Assembly: GCF_030295995.1 (NCBI RefSeq)
Contig: NZ_AP027365.1
Coordinates: 744,001-808,000, forward strand
From: Thalassotalea hakodatensis
GTDB taxonomy: Bacteria; Pseudomonadota; Gammaproteobacteria; Enterobacterales; Alteromonadaceae
Reading direction: 5' to 3'
Length of the DNA stretch: 64,000 nt
Shown: positions 19,916 through 27,611 of the stretch, one piece after another
How the letters are laid out: the number at the start of each line of letters is the position of its first letter
Numbering within the stretch: the stretch's first letter is position 1
Notes under the pieces: model-generated
Seen by the model: the letters and a program-made list of their open reading frames with translations, nothing else
What the model was told of the DNA's origin: nothing
The model's database searches: none
Position numbers and translations under genes: made by a program

Positions 19916-20756
19916 AGAGTACTCCAAACATGGCGGTTACTTTATGAGATTTATCAACAATGGGGCTATCTGTTATGTTGTCAGTGTACTTAGTAAAGCT
20001 AATGCCGGCGCTAAATGTCCAGGACTCAGAAATAGGGCGTTGCACGAATAATTCAACTTGGCCCTTTAACGTGGTGTCAGCTTCGTAATATGGCCTTGTG
20101 TCGGTAACTTCGTGACCTTTTATGCCATAGTAGTAGTCCATCATGCTATCTGGGTAATAACTTAAGCTGGTATTGATATAAATGTCCCAATTTCGATAAG
20201 GGATCAAATGACTATAAAAAGCTTCGACTAACCAACCTTTGGCATGGCTAGGTACAGCAAGGTTTGCAACATCTATAGATAGTTGGCTATTTGCATAATA
20301 ATGGGTATAACGTAAGCCAATACCTTCACCAACATCTCGTTCGGAAAGCCCATTGATACTGTCTATTTTTTTATCGGCTTGTTCCATAATATTATCGGGT
20401 GAAATACCGGCAATATAAGCTTTACTGATGATATCGAGTTCCCAATTTTCGCGGACTATTAATTGATAACCGAGTTCGGCACCAAGAGCAAAACTTTCAG
20501 AGCGTCGATGATTGGATTGAATGAAAAAGCCTTTGTAATAAAAATCGAATAGTAGCGGTATGGTGAGGTAACTTTTCAGATCTGTTTGCTCAACGTCTTT
20601 GAGTATAATGTCGGTATAATAGGCTGAAATACCTATTTGTGCTTGCCAACTGAAGGTTTTATTAAAAACCGTACTTTGGTTCTCTGGCTTTTTTTCATTA
20701 CCGTTAACGTTGGCGCACATCAAAACGAACATGATGCTGATGAGCAATTTAGGCAT
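19905..20756 (-). CDS. MipA/OmpV family outer membrane protein
   Basis: 283 aa with a signal peptide (LLISIMFVLMCANVNG). The rest alternates in beta-barrel fashion and ends in an aromatic-rich strand with terminal Phe (AMFGVLYVF), as required for BAM insertion. GLRYTHYY, MMDYYYGIKGHEVTDTRPYYEADT and the closing strands fit the MipA/OmpV family. The family includes a scaffold for MltA and PBP1b in E. coli and porin-like proteins in vibrios; the role here is inferred. First gene of a mipA-DUF3019-regulator-kinase operon; the 221-bp gap upstream to the LysR gene contains its promoter, not resolved by eye. Confidence 0.85.
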   Translation of the reverse strand: MPKLLISIMFVLMCANVNGNEKKPENQSTVFNKTFSWQAQIGISAYYTDIILKDVEQTDLKSYLTIPLLFDFYYKGFFIQSNHRRSESFALGAELGYQLIVRENWELDIISKAYIAGISPDNIMEQADKKIDSINGLSERDVGEGIGLRYTHYYANSQLSIDVANLAVPSHAKGWLVEAFYSHLIPYRNWDIYINTSLSYYPDSMMDYYYGIKGHEVTDTRPYYEADTTLKGQVELFVQRPISESWTFSAGISFTKYTDNITDSPIVDKSHKVTAMFGVLYVF

Positions 20757-20977
20757 TTGGGCAAGTTCCTATGAAGTAAATGCAACTATCTTTCAACAGG
20801 ATTATTGAGAAATGATCAACAGTCCCTTAGTGACAAGGGCAATGTTAACAAATTGTGCTATTTATTGGCAGTTCTAGCATAAGGTAAAGTGTTTAAAAAT
20901 TGTAAATAAAATTAGCATTGTTGAATGCGCATAATGGTTTATCTGCTCAAGTACGCTATTTACAAAGGTACAAAATG

Positions 20978-21814
20978 CTAACTTGTGCTCTTCATGCTCT
21001 GAATTGTTGACTGTAAACTGGTCAGCAATGGCGAAGCTTGTTGAAAGGCAAGTACAACTTCTCGTGTTAACGCTAAACCTTGTACTGTTTTAAAACAGAT
21101 ATCGGGTAATTCGGTGATTTCTTTATGCGCAGGGACAATTGCCCCGCCAAGCCCAGCTCTTACTAACCCTATTGCATAATCAATCGTTTGAATATTTGCC
21201 CTTATTCGAGGATAAATACTTGCTTTTGTTAACGTTGATGAAAGTGTTTGCCATGCGGAACAAGGGACACGTTGAATAAAGTCTATTTGATGAAAGTCTG
21301 CTATGGTGATTTCATTTTTAAGTGCAAGAGGATGATTATGAGGTAATGCGATAACAAAACGTTCTTGCCAAATTGTGATAAAATTTTCAGCGGAGATTAG
21401 CTCTTCTTTTGTGATGATTCTAGCATGGCATTGCGCATCTTGAGGCACTAGTGTGAGTGACATAGAAGGCTCTTTAGAAATAAATGCCTTAAGCAGCTGG
21501 CTCATACGTTCTACGCCTAAGCCTTTCGTTACGCCAAGTGAGAATTCACTTTTAATGGTTTGTTGGTTAAAACTGGTTTTTATGGCTTGTGCTTGGCCAA
21601 GTAATTGTTTAGCCATAGGGTAAAGTTGTTTACCTTCTTGTGTGGGACAAACTCCTGTTGACTGACGAGTAAATAACCCTTGTTGTAATTCACGCTCTAA
21701 CTGTGCAACAGCGTTTGAAATAGACGGCTGAGCAATAAAGCAAGCTTTTGCTGCGGCGTTAAAGCTGCGATGTTCATAAACAGCGACAAAATACTTTAAT
21801 TGTTTTAAATCCAT
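20978..21814 (-). CDS. LysR family regulator, probable controller of gcdH
   Basis: 278 aa from ATG 21814 (MDLKQLKYFVAVYEHRSF), the canonical LysR start; an in-frame ATG at 21835 adds 7 residues. The N-terminal HTH (FNAAAKACFIAQPSISNAVAQLERELQQGLFTRQ) is typical. The C-terminal ligand domain is short but complete. It is divergent from the glutaryl-CoA dehydrogenase gene with an inverted repeat between them, a common LysR arrangement for a directly regulated neighbour. The effector, perhaps glutarate or glutaryl-CoA, is inferred. Confidence 0.9.
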   Translation of the reverse strand: MDLKQLKYFVAVYEHRSFNAAAKACFIAQPSISNAVAQLERELQQGLFTRQSTGVCPTQEGKQLYPMAKQLLGQAQAIKTSFNQQTIKSEFSLGVTKGLGVERMSQLLKAFISKEPSMSLTLVPQDAQCHARIITKEELISAENFITIWQERFVIALPHNHPLALKNEITIADFHQIDFIQRVPCSAWQTLSSTLTKASIYPRIRANIQTIDYAIGLVRAGLGGAIVPAHKEITELPDICFKTVQGLALTREVVLAFQQASPLLTSLQSTIQSMKSTS

Positions 21815-21836
21815 GCCATTCTCATGTGTCATCATT

Positions 21837-21859
21837 TGCTATAGTTTAAAGCTATAGCA
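21837..21859. promoter_or_regulatory. LysR-type operator between lysR and gcdH
   Basis: TGCTATAG-N7-CTATAGCA, a perfect 8-bp inverted repeat containing the T-N11-A form expected of LysR sites. It lies 23 bp upstream of the lysR start and about 105 bp upstream of gcdH, suited to self-repression and activation of gcdH. Confidence 0.65.
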
Positions 21860-21963
21860 GTTAGATAAAAACTATATTTTACCTTTAATGAACGTTTGCG
21901 TAACCTTACGTTGTAAATTGGAATGCACACTGAGTTGTAATAGCTCTAAAAGAGAGATTTAGC

Positions 21964-23139
21964 ATGAATACACCATGTTTTAATTGGCAAGATCCGTTAC
22001 TGTTTGATGCGATGCTTTCTGAGGAAGAGAGGCTGATTCGTGATACTGCGCAACAATATTGCCAAAAGTCATTAATGCCTAGAATTTTGCAGGCAAATCG
22101 CAACGAAGTTTTCGATGTGAGTATTATGCAAGAATTGGGTGAACTTGGATTACTTGGATGTACCTTACCTGCAAAATATGGTGGCGCAGAAACAAATAAT
22201 GTCAGTTATGGTTTAATTGCTCGCGAAATTGAGCGGGTTGATAGTGGTTACCGCAGCGCTATGAGCGTGCAGTCTTCACTCGTGATGCATCCTATTTTTG
22301 CTTATGGGAATGAAGCTCAAAAGCAAAAATATTTACCACAGCTTGCAACTGGAAAAATGATAGGCTGCTTCGGATTAACTGAGCCTAATTCTGGATCTGA
22401 CCCTGCAAGTTTAACAACCAGAGCTGAAAAAGTATCTGGTGGATACCGTATTACGGGTAACAAAATGTGGATCACAAATGCCCCAATCGCTGATGTTTTT
22501 ATTGTTTGGGCTAAGCTTGCTGGCGACATTAAGGGTTTTATTTTAGAAAAAGGCATGCCTGGGCTTTCAACGGCTAAAATAGACGGTAAGTTTTCATTAC
22601 GGGCATCGAGCACGGGTGAAATTATCATGGACAATGTGTTTGTTGAAGAGCAACAAATGCTGCCAAAAGCTTCTGGACTTTCAGGCCCTTTTGGTTGCCT
22701 AAATAAAGCACGTTTTGGTATTGCTTGGGGAGCGTTAGGCGCTGCTGAATTTTGCTGGCACGCGGCCAGACAATATACATTAGATCGTGAGCAATTTGGT
22801 AAACCATTAGCAGCAACACAGTTAATTCAAAGAAAACTAGCCGATATGCAAACTGACATTACCACCGCTTTGCTTGCTGTTTTACAAACGGGTCGTTTAA
22901 TGGATAGCCAACAATTAGCACCACAAGCAATTTCGTTAGTAAAACGAAACTCTTGTGGTAAAGCATTAGATATTGCTCGTGCCGCTAGGGATATGCACGG
23001 TGGTAATGGCATTGCTGATGAATATCATGTCATTCGCCATATGATGAATTTAGAAGCTGTGAATACTTACGAGGGCACACATGACGTGCACGCGTTAATT
23101 TTAGGCCGTGCGCAAACAGGTATACAAGCGTTTTATTAA
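21964..23139 (+). CDS. gcdH: Glutaryl-CoA dehydrogenase
   Basis: 391 aa acyl-CoA dehydrogenase fold. It oxidises and decarboxylates glutaryl-CoA to crotonyl-CoA in lysine and tryptophan breakdown. Seen: [21 protein letters not shown] and [20 protein letters not shown] (flavin-binding region), [66 protein letters not shown]. The catalytic base is Glu370 in [16 protein letters not shown], the group-specific motif that sets GcdH apart from other acyl-CoA dehydrogenases. The AGAGAG ribosome site fits the start. Divergent LysR is the likely regulator. Confidence 0.93.
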   Translation: MNTPCFNWQDPLLFDAMLSEEERLIRDTAQQYCQKSLMPRILQANRNEVFDVSIMQELGELGLLGCTLPAKYGGAETNNVSYGLIAREIERVDSGYRSAMSVQSSLVMHPIFAYGNEAQKQKYLPQLATGKMIGCFGLTEPNSGSDPASLTTRAEKVSGGYRITGNKMWITNAPIADVFIVWAKLAGDIKGFILEKGMPGLSTAKIDGKFSLRASSTGEIIMDNVFVEEQQMLPKASGLSGPFGCLNKARFGIAWGALGAAEFCWHAARQYTLDREQFGKPLAATQLIQRKLADMQTDITTALLAVLQTGRLMDSQQLAPQAISLVKRNSCGKALDIARAARDMHGGNGIADEYHVIRHMMNLEAVNTYEGTHDVHALILGRAQTGIQAFY

Positions 23140-23148
23140 TATGGAATA

Positions 23149-23943
23149 TTATTCGTTGATCAGATCATTCTCATAGGCAGGCGTGTTAAGCAACGTTGAA
23201 ACGGTGACGAAGGTATAATTGTTTGCCAGGTAGTGTGAAATAATGTTGTCTAAAGCGTCAATGGTGTTTTTACGGTTTCCGCCACCATCATGCATAAGAA
23301 TGATCGCTTCTGGGTGCATAAATTCAGTTGCAGAGCTCACTAAATTGGTAACTGAATTTGTTTTTTCATTCCAGTCTTGAGTGTCTATCGACCAGATAAT
23401 GGTTTTAATATTACGCTCGGCAAGGAATTGCACTTGTTGATCAGAAATTCGGCCAAAAGGAGGCCTAAATAATAGTGGTGTTTTACCCGAAATAGACTGA
23501 CTGATTTTGCGTTGTTTATTGATTTGCTGACGCCAAAATTCATCAAGATTAGGGTAATTGAGCATATCGTCATGATCCCATGAATGATTTGCAATTTCAT
23601 GACCGTCGTTGAGCACTTGAGTAACAATGTCAGGATATTGTTGCATTTGATCACCCAGCATAAAAAACGTTGCGTGAATTCGGTGTTTTTTGAGTATCTT
23701 TAGCAACGCGATGGTATGGTGCGAAGGGCCATCATCAAAGGTAAGCGAAACGGTTTTATTTGTGTAACGACCTTCTAGTATATAATGCTGAGGGAACGTT
23801 TTAGCTCGATGTTCATGTACACCAAAGTTTGAAGGCTCTGCACGCCTGATGTGAGAAGGTTCTGATTTTTCATTAATCGCTGGTATTTGCTGGCAGCTGA
23901 ACAGCAATAAAAGCACAGCTAAAAGAGTAAAGCGCATGTTCAT
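23149..23943 (-). CDS. Polysaccharide deacetylase (NodB domain) lipoprotein
   Basis: 264 aa from ATG 23943, chosen because a lipoprotein signal begins there (MRFTLLAVLLLLFSC, lipidated Cys17); the frame opens earlier at 24015. The NodB/CE4 metal-dependent deacetylase domain covers about 62-255: TFDDGP (Asp70, Asp71), HSWDH (His120, His124), RPPFGR, IIWSIDTQDW and LMHDGGG. The enzyme probably removes acetyl groups from a beta-1,4-linked amino sugar polymer at the outer membrane or periplasm. It stands alone between gcdH (convergent, 9 bp) and argR (divergent), so its substrate is not evident. Confidence 0.87.
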   Translation of the reverse strand: MNMRFTLLAVLLLLFSCQQIPAINEKSEPSHIRRAEPSNFGVHEHRAKTFPQHYILEGRYTNKTVSLTFDDGPSHHTIALLKILKKHRIHATFFMLGDQMQQYPDIVTQVLNDGHEIANHSWDHDDMLNYPNLDEFWRQQINKQRKISQSISGKTPLLFRPPFGRISDQQVQFLAERNIKTIIWSIDTQDWNEKTNSVTNLVSSATEFMHPEAIILMHDGGGNRKNTIDALDNIISHYLANNYTFVTVSTLLNTPAYENDLINE

Positions 23944-24010
23944 ATAGAGATGGTTAAAAAGCAATGATTTTATATACCTTAAAGTAAGCACGGGGTCATT
24001 ACAATCTGGC

Positions 24011-24024
24011 TGCATAAATATTCA
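24011..24024. promoter_or_regulatory. Candidate ARG box upstream of argR
   Basis: TGCATAAATATTCA matches the palindromic ArgR site TGAATWWWWATTCA at 13 of 14 positions. A half-site TGAATAAAA lies nearer the gene. Position in the deacetylase-argR divergent gap suits argR autoregulation, though a clear second full box is missing. Confidence 0.4.
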
Positions 24025-24173
24025 CGGTTTTATAATATTTATATTTATCAAGCAAGGCAGTATTCAGCCTGTGTAAGAGGTGTAAACTACAAAAAGAATG
24101 AATAAAAGATAGGACTAACGCTAAAAAGTCGTTAAAATATTCGCTAATACACTTACTTGAACAAAGACAGATA

Positions 24174-24644
24174 ATGACATCTATACGCAAGAAAAATGAA
24201 GCTGAATTAATTATAGCCTTTAAAAGTTTATTAAAAGAGCAATGTTACGGCTCTCAAGGTCAACTTGCAGCGGCACTTGCTGAGCAAGGCTTTAAAAATA
24301 TGTCTCAAGCTAAAATTTCGCGTTTGTTATCTAAACTTGGCGCCGTTAAAATGCGTAACGCTAGCGATCAAGTGGTCTATATTCTTCCTGATGAATTAGC
24401 TATTCCAAAATCTCGTCAAGCGATTCAATCTGTGGTTGCCAGTGTAAAACACAACAACATGCAAATTATTGTTAAAACAGGCATTGGCGGTGCACCACTC
24501 ATTTCTCGTATGCTAGACAGCATGGGAGAGTCTGCAGGTATTTTAGGTACTTTAGCGGGTGATGATACTATTTTTATTGCACCGATAGATGTCAAAAGAA
24601 TCGATCAAACCACCGAAGATATAAAGCGTTTACTTGACGTTTAA
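24174..24644 (+). CDS. argR: Arginine repressor
   Basis: 156 aa, standard length. The N-terminal winged helix (YGSQGQLAAALAEQGFKNMSQAKISRLLSKLG) contains the Ser-Gln-x-x-Ile-Ser-Arg DNA-recognition segment; the C-terminal hexamer and arginine-binding domain has IIVKTGIGGAPLISRMLDSMG and GILGTLAGDDTIFIAP with the arginine-binding GDDT. With L-arginine it binds ARG boxes to control arginine synthesis and breakdown. In many gammaproteobacteria argR is divergent from mdh; here the divergent gene is a deacetylase. A strong terminator follows. Confidence 0.95.
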   Translation: MTSIRKKNEAELIIAFKSLLKEQCYGSQGQLAAALAEQGFKNMSQAKISRLLSKLGAVKMRNASDQVVYILPDELAIPKSRQAIQSVVASVKHNNMQIIVKTGIGGAPLISRMLDSMGESAGILGTLAGDDTIFIAPIDVKRIDQTTEDIKRLLDV

Positions 24645-24648
24645 TATT

Positions 24649-24674
24649 AAAAAAGCGCTCAGCGCTTTTTTTTT
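24649..24674 (+). terminator. Rho-independent terminator after argR
   Basis: AAAAAAGCGC / GCGCTTTTTT with a 3-nt TCA loop and nine T residues, 5 nt after the argR stop. Confidence 0.88.
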
Positions 24675-24701
24675 GCTTTAATTTCAATTGAATATAGAAT
24701 G

Positions 24702-24750
24702 TGACACTAAGTGTCATATGTCAGATTCTTGTCCTGTCATAAGCATGTCG
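24702..24750. promoter_or_regulatory. TGTC repeat cluster, candidate operator of the membrane-HTH operon
   Basis: Begins with a perfect palindrome TGACACT-A-AGTGTCA (24702-24716). TGTC recurs on the plus strand at 24712, 24719, 24730, 24735 and 24746, plus its complement at 24703. The cluster ends 62 bp before the first gene of a three-gene operon encoding an HTH protein, so it is a natural candidate for that protein's binding array. Confidence 0.45.
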
Positions 24751-24812
24751 CAGACCATTTTACTTGCTTGTGATGTACTTGCTCTCGAAGTGAATTAACA
24801 ACAGGATATCAA

Positions 24813-25250
24813 ATGAATAATGAAAAACTCCAAACGGATATGAATGAATCAATGCAAGAAGTTGGTTATCGAGATGGCTACCATTTCCATTTCATCTTAG
24901 ATGAACAACGCATCCATGTGCATTGCTCAGCACTATCGGGAAAAGAGAACATCTATGTAAATGATGAATTGATATTGTCTCAGCGAAGTTTACGCCGGAA
25001 ATCTTGTCATGCGTTAACTATTGCCAATCGAATGGTTGAAGTTGAAGTTACCATGGCAAAGATATTAATCGGTGAAGTGCATTGTACTCTAATTGCTGAT
25101 GGCACACATGTAGCAACGCAAAAACAAGTGCTTAAAAAACACTATCAACTTAAAGATAAAAAAGTAATACCTTGGCTACTGCTCTGTGGTTTATTGGGAG
25201 GCGTAATAGGGTATATGAGTGTTGAAATAATGAATAAGTTGTTTTTGTGA
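24813..25250 (+). CDS. Unknown tail-anchored membrane protein
   Basis: 145 aa, family not recognised. Residues 1-115 are polar and strand-rich, with two similar-looking segments (HFHFILDEQRIHVHCSALSG, then YVNDELILSQRSLRRKSCHAL and IANRMVEVEVTMAKILIGEVHCTLIADGTHV), suggesting a small beta domain. Residues about 118-140 form a single membrane helix, IPWLLLCGLLGGVIGYM, rich in small-xxx-small spacing; the charge pattern (LKDKK before it) predicts a cytoplasmic N domain. Ribosome site CAGGATAT. It is followed at 25 nt by a membrane-anchored HTH gene, and may sense a signal or hold the regulator at the membrane. That role is speculation. Confidence 0.7.
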   Translation: MNNEKLQTDMNESMQEVGYRDGYHFHFILDEQRIHVHCSALSGKENIYVNDELILSQRSLRRKSCHALTIANRMVEVEVTMAKILIGEVHCTLIADGTHVATQKQVLKKHYQLKDKKVIPWLLLCGLLGGVIGYMSVEIMNKLFL

Positions 25251-25275
25251 ACACGTTTGCAAGTAGAGGCTATAC

Positions 25276-25602
25276 ATGGATATAAGTGCAAAAAAAATAA
25301 AACAGCTCCGTACTGATAAATCGTGGACACAGCAACATTTAGCAGATGCCTGTGGTGTTAGTCTACGAACCATTCAGCGTGTAGAAAGGTATGGCAATAG
25401 TTCGAAAGAGACGTTAATGGCATTAGCCTCAGTATTTGAGCAAGAGCAAGCGACGTTATTAGATCTTACGAGCCAAATCGAAGTCGTAGAGCACGTTGTC
25501 GATATTACACCTCAACATAAGCGTAAAGCGCTTGTATTAGCGGGTGTATGCGGTCTTGTCGTCGGTGTACTGGTCACTATTCTCGTGCAAAATTTAGTTT
25601 AG
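25276..25602 (+). CDS. Membrane-anchored XRE-family HTH regulator
   Basis: 108 aa. An XRE helix-turn-helix fills residues 1-60: KIKQLRTDKSWTQQHLADACGVSLRTIQRVER, with the turn at DACGVS and the recognition helix at LRTIQRVE. A short linker to about 78 leads to one hydrophobic helix (ALVLAGVCGLVVGVLVTILV) at the extreme C terminus, so the DNA-binding domain would sit in the cytoplasm tied to the inner membrane. No ligand domain is present. Such a protein needs partners for signal input; the two small membrane proteins beside it are obvious candidates. Confidence 0.85.
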   Translation: MDISAKKIKQLRTDKSWTQQHLADACGVSLRTIQRVERYGNSSKETLMALASVFEQEQATLLDLTSQIEVVEHVVDITPQHKRKALVLAGVCGLVVGVLVTILVQNLV

Positions 25603-25614
25603 TAAGAGGTCATT

Positions 25615-25746
25615 ATGAAAACATGGTGGAAATCTTTAACTGCAGCAGAGCAATCTGCATTAGCAACCTTAGGAGGCATCAGTGCCGTTATTATTTTATT
25701 CGCTAGTGGTATTGTTATCGGTAGTGCTTTAGCAAGGTTGTTATAA
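25615..25746 (+). CDS. 43-aa single-helix membrane protein
   Basis: ATG at 25615 with AAGAGG 7 nt upstream, 43 codons, TAA at 25744-25746. The N-terminal 17 residues are amphipathic (KTWWKSLTAAEQSALATLGG) and the rest is one membrane helix (ISAVIILFASGIVIGSALARLL) with small-xxx-small spacing. It starts 12 nt after the HTH gene and ends 17 nt before a strong terminator, so it is the last gene of the operon. Too short for most gene finders. No known family recognised. Confidence 0.7.
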   Translation: MKTWWKSLTAAEQSALATLGGISAVIILFASGIVIGSALARLL

Positions 25747-25763
25747 ACAAACCTAGTTAGTAC

Positions 25764-25791
25764 AAAAAAGCAGCTGTTAGGCTGCTTTTTT
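25764..25791 (+). terminator. Rho-independent terminator of the HTH operon
   Basis: AAAAAAGCAGC / GCTGCTTTTTT, a perfect 11-bp stem with a 6-nt TGTTAG loop and T tail. A-run and T-run symmetry would also let it act on the minus strand for galM. Confidence 0.87.
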
Positions 25792-25809
25792 ATTGTCAAT
25801 TTTAAACAA

Positions 25810-25830
25810 CCTCCTATGAAGGTGGCTTTT
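25810..25830. terminator. Weak hairpin in the convergent gap with galM
   Basis: CCTCCT / AGGTGG pairs with one A-opposite-T-position mismatch around ATGA and is followed by CTTTTT on the plus strand; it lies between the HTH-operon terminator and the galM stop. Confidence 0.25.
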
Positions 25831-25846
25831 TACTACTAATCGCTGA

Positions 25847-26944
25847 TCACGCTTCGATTGAAAAAACATACCGTGATTTACTATAAAAAGGTGTGTTGGG
25901 GGTTAACAAGGTATTGTTAATGTCAGCACCTGTTTTCATGTTGTTCGCTCGTTGTGGCTCTAAGCATAAAGCTGCACGTTGTTGATAACGACTGTTGTTT
26001 TTTCCTGTGTGACTTCCGTCAATATAATTTGCTGTGTATAAAATGACACTTGGCTGATCACTATACAAGGTAAGGGTTCTTCCGGAGGCTGGATCTACAA
26101 CTTTCGCTATGTAATGTTCACCTGTTTGAGCATCTGGGTTTACCAACCAATAATTATCAAAACCTTTCGCTATTTGTACTTGTTCATCATCGCCGTCAAT
26201 ATGTTTACTTAAGGAAGTTAATTGACGAAAATCTTGTACTGTTCCTGATACCTCACAAATTTCCCCTGTGGGGTAAGCGGTTGGCGTCATAGGCAAGAAG
26301 TGATCAGCATTAATTGCTACTTGATGCTGCGCTATTGAACCACTGTTATGTCCTGCTAAATTAAAGTAACTATGCTGGGTTAAATTGAGCAATGTAGTTG
26401 CGTCGGTTTCAGCGAAATATTCAACAGACAGTGTATTGTGATCGTCAAGAGTGTAAACCACCTTAATCGTGACATTACCAGGGTAACCATTTTCACCATC
26501 CGGGCTAACATAGCTTAACGTTAAGCTGGTGTTTTGGTGTTCGTGCTTAGCAACTGCATGCCATAGCTTTTTGTTTAAAGCATGCGGACCACCGTGTAAT
26601 TGGCTGTCTGGAGCATTTAACGCTAGTTGATATTGTTTTCCATCAAGCGATATTTTACCTTCGGCAATTCTTCCTGCATATCGACCAATTATGGCACCAA
26701 GGTAATAAGTATCTTGCTCGTAATCTGCCACGTTATCGTAACCAAGTACAATGTCGGCAAGACGCCCTGTAATGTCGGGGGTGAAAATAGACACAATAAT
26801 ACCACCATAATTGGTGATGTTAACTTGCATGCCTTGCTTATTTGTTAAGGTGTATAGCGTGGCTGGTTCTCCTGTTGATAATGCCCCAAAGGGCTGTTCA
26901 GTAATGCTTGAATCGCTAAAAATACCGGTCACACATGTCTCCAT
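25847..26944 (-). CDS. galM: Aldose 1-epimerase (mutarotase)
   Basis: 365 aa, usual length. It interconverts alpha and beta anomers of glucose, galactose and related sugars. Seen: NYGGIIVSIFTPD, ADIVLGYDNVADY, the GAIIGRYAGRI block, SQLHGGPHALNKKLW (first active-site His), LTQHSYFNLAG (second His), GFDNYWLV (substrate-binding Asp) and LCLEPQRANN carrying the catalytic Glu. No galactose operon surrounds it; it is a single gene convergent with the HTH operon and divergent from the GNAT gene. It could serve the glucosidase and GalNAc loci of this region, but nothing in the sequence proves a link. Confidence 0.93.
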   Translation of the reverse strand: METCVTGIFSDSSITEQPFGALSTGEPATLYTLTNKQGMQVNITNYGGIIVSIFTPDITGRLADIVLGYDNVADYEQDTYYLGAIIGRYAGRIAEGKISLDGKQYQLALNAPDSQLHGGPHALNKKLWHAVAKHEHQNTSLTLSYVSPDGENGYPGNVTIKVVYTLDDHNTLSVEYFAETDATTLLNLTQHSYFNLAGHNSGSIAQHQVAINADHFLPMTPTAYPTGEICEVSGTVQDFRQLTSLSKHIDGDDEQVQIAKGFDNYWLVNPDAQTGEHYIAKVVDPASGRTLTLYSDQPSVILYTANYIDGSHTGKNNSRYQQRAALCLEPQRANNMKTGADINNTLLTPNTPFYSKSRYVFSIEA

Positions 26945-27129
26945 TTTTGATGATACTACTGTGATATCTTATCTATGTAAAAGCTAGGTGCAAGTATTTG
27001 CTGATAAATCAATTTTTTAAAATATATTTTGGTATTTTAGGGGACTACTATTATTGATATTCTCAGGTTGCAATTATTCTTATTGTTTGGGAAGCTTAGC
27101 GCTATAAAAAAAATTGATAAGAAGTTGTT

Positions 27130-27591
27130 ATGAAAGGACTCAACATTCGTGTTGCTACCCAAGATGATATCCCAATATTACAGACGTTAGAGCAAGGTGT
27201 GATAGCTGCAGAGCGTCCGTTTGAAAACCAATTCAAACCTGAACCCGTCACCTATTACAATCTTGATGAATTGATTAAGAGTGATGAAAGTGTATTAATT
27301 GTCGCCACATTGCAAGGGCAAATCGTAGCCAGCGGTTATGCCAAACTTAAAGCTGCAAAACCTTATTTACAGCATCGATTTTTGAGCTATATCGGATTCA
27401 TTTATGTTGCGCCAACGCTTCGTGGAAAAGGGGTGGCTGAACAGGTTTTACAATACCTAGAAGAGTGGTCGATATCGCAAGGGGTTAATATATTGCATTT
27501 AGGTGTGTTTGCACAAAATGAACCCGCAATGCGCGCTTATGAAAAGTTTGGTTTTGTACCCCATTTAATTGATATGAGAAAGGTTATCTAA
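27130..27591 (+). CDS. GNAT family N-acetyltransferase
   Basis: 153 aa. The acetyl-CoA-binding motif A is intact: FIYVAPTLRGKGVAEQVLQYLEEWSISQ (the RGKG loop), followed by LGVFAQNEPAMRAYEKFGFVPH, the motif-B helix and strand typical of GNAT. The N-terminal helix (IPILQTLEQGVIAAERPF) would form the acceptor side. Substrate unknown; similar proteins act on small metabolites or protein N termini. The next gene begins 20 nt downstream, suggesting co-transcription. Confidence 0.9.
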   Translation: MKGLNIRVATQDDIPILQTLEQGVIAAERPFENQFKPEPVTYYNLDELIKSDESVLIVATLQGQIVASGYAKLKAAKPYLQHRFLSYIGFIYVAPTLRGKGVAEQVLQYLEEWSISQGVNILHLGVFAQNEPAMRAYEKFGFVPHLIDMRKVI

Positions 27592-27611
27592 CTGTTAACA
27601 AGGATGTAATT

